Part shown: positions 63,526 through 64,000 of the stretch, piece after piece
Position numbering within the stretch: position 1 is the stretch's first letter
Layout of the letters: each line of letters starts with the position of its first letter
Assembly (NCBI RefSeq): GCF_910596095.1
Contig: NC_056547.1
Location: forward strand, 26,059,647 to 26,123,646
Direction of reading: 5' to 3'
Length of the DNA stretch: 64,000 nt
DNA from: Thunnus maccoyii
Taxonomy: Eukaryota > Chordata > Actinopteri > Scombriformes > Scombridae
Notes under the pieces: model-generated
The model's input: only the letters and a program-made list of their open reading frames with translations
The model's database searches: none
What the model was told of the DNA's origin: nothing
Position numbers and translations under genes: made by a program

Positions 63526-64000
63526 GGGTTACATAAACTGCTACTAGCATAACATATCCAACAATCTGACTGACCTATTGGCAGTCAAGTTGCATTGTGG
63601 GTAATGTAGGTGCCAGGTTTTGACAAGACAAATACAAAGAAAATGATATCTCTACTCCTGCATCAATGTTTATCCTTTGATGAAAAAAAATAATAAAAAA
63701 AACAACAACGGTCCATTGTGAGTCCAACAATGTTCTGGGGATGCAATACTAATTTGGTGGAGTACTCACAGAGCATATCTTTTTTTAAATTTATTAATAC
63801 TACATGTGGTATATGTTCTTTTCTATATCCACAAGAAAGTGCTTACATATATGTAGCTACCTGCGCAATTGTTGCCAATTGTTTGTAAATGTCCAATTTT
63901 GTTTGTAGTTCAAATGGTATACATTATTTACATTTACCTACATTTATATACATTTTGTGTTTTCTTAATATTTTTTGGTCATAATTGCTTTTGTGTGGTG

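Larger units (their letters stand above)
52100..64000. other. Repeat-rich intergenic DNA, no gene recognised
   Basis: Only short frames without domain character. Besides the listed repeats, a somewhat GC-richer patch near 54690-54850 has a 70-codon frame, but no splice context or recognisable protein. No RNA genes were seen. Confidence 0.55.

Overview
This is a vertebrate nuclear genomic window, almost certainly from a ray-finned (teleost, probably percomorph) fish. It has AT-rich DNA, many short exons split by GT-AG introns, (AC)n and (AG)n microsatellites, fish-type repeats (L2-like LINE relics, hAT and Harbinger-like MITEs, several anonymous dispersed families), and four protein-coding genes whose spliced frames close exactly. 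Three of them are neighbours on human 1p36.11 (NR0B2, KDF1, ZDHHC18), so the right two thirds is a conserved syntenic block. No prokaryotic features, rRNA genes or CRISPR arrays were seen, and I recognised no tRNA genes.

Layout. (1) 2.7-21.1 kb, minus strand: a 24-coding-exon gene encoding a 1076-residue protein, rebuilt here exon by exon. Its domain order is SAM - ubiquitin-like - ubiquitin-like - uncharacterised helical region - von Willebrand A (complete MIDAS) - E2 ubiquitin-conjugating (UBC) - U-box. It therefore carries ubiquitin-like folds, an E2 catalytic domain and an E3-type domain on one chain. I know of no named, characterised vertebrate gene with this order, and it is the most unusual item in the window. 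An IRF-type motif lies just upstream of the ATG exon. (2) 21.3-28.5 kb: intergenic, repeat-bearing, with a CTCF-consensus match. (3) 28.7-29.6 kb, plus: nr0b2 (SHP), two exons, 259 residues, with DR1-like and LRH-1-like sites upstream. (4) 32.1-37.9 kb, minus: kdf1, three coding exons (369 residues) plus a likely 5'UTR exon. (5) 39.75-49.46 kb, plus: zdhhc18, nine coding exons, 485 residues, a DHHC palmitoyltransferase. It has a His-rich N-terminus, one apparent U12-type AT-AC intron, and a read-through stop that would give a shorter isoform. (6) 49.5-64 kb: probable zdhhc18 3'UTR to about 52.1 kb, then intergenic DNA rich in repeats. I see no convincing gene there.

The genes do not form a functional operon-like set. 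nr0b2 is a transcriptional corepressor, kdf1 an epidermal differentiation factor, zdhhc18 a Golgi-type S-acyltransferase, and the SAM-UBL-VWA-UBC-U-box gene a predicted one-chain ubiquitin-transfer protein. All functional statements are by family resemblance; no database search was run.
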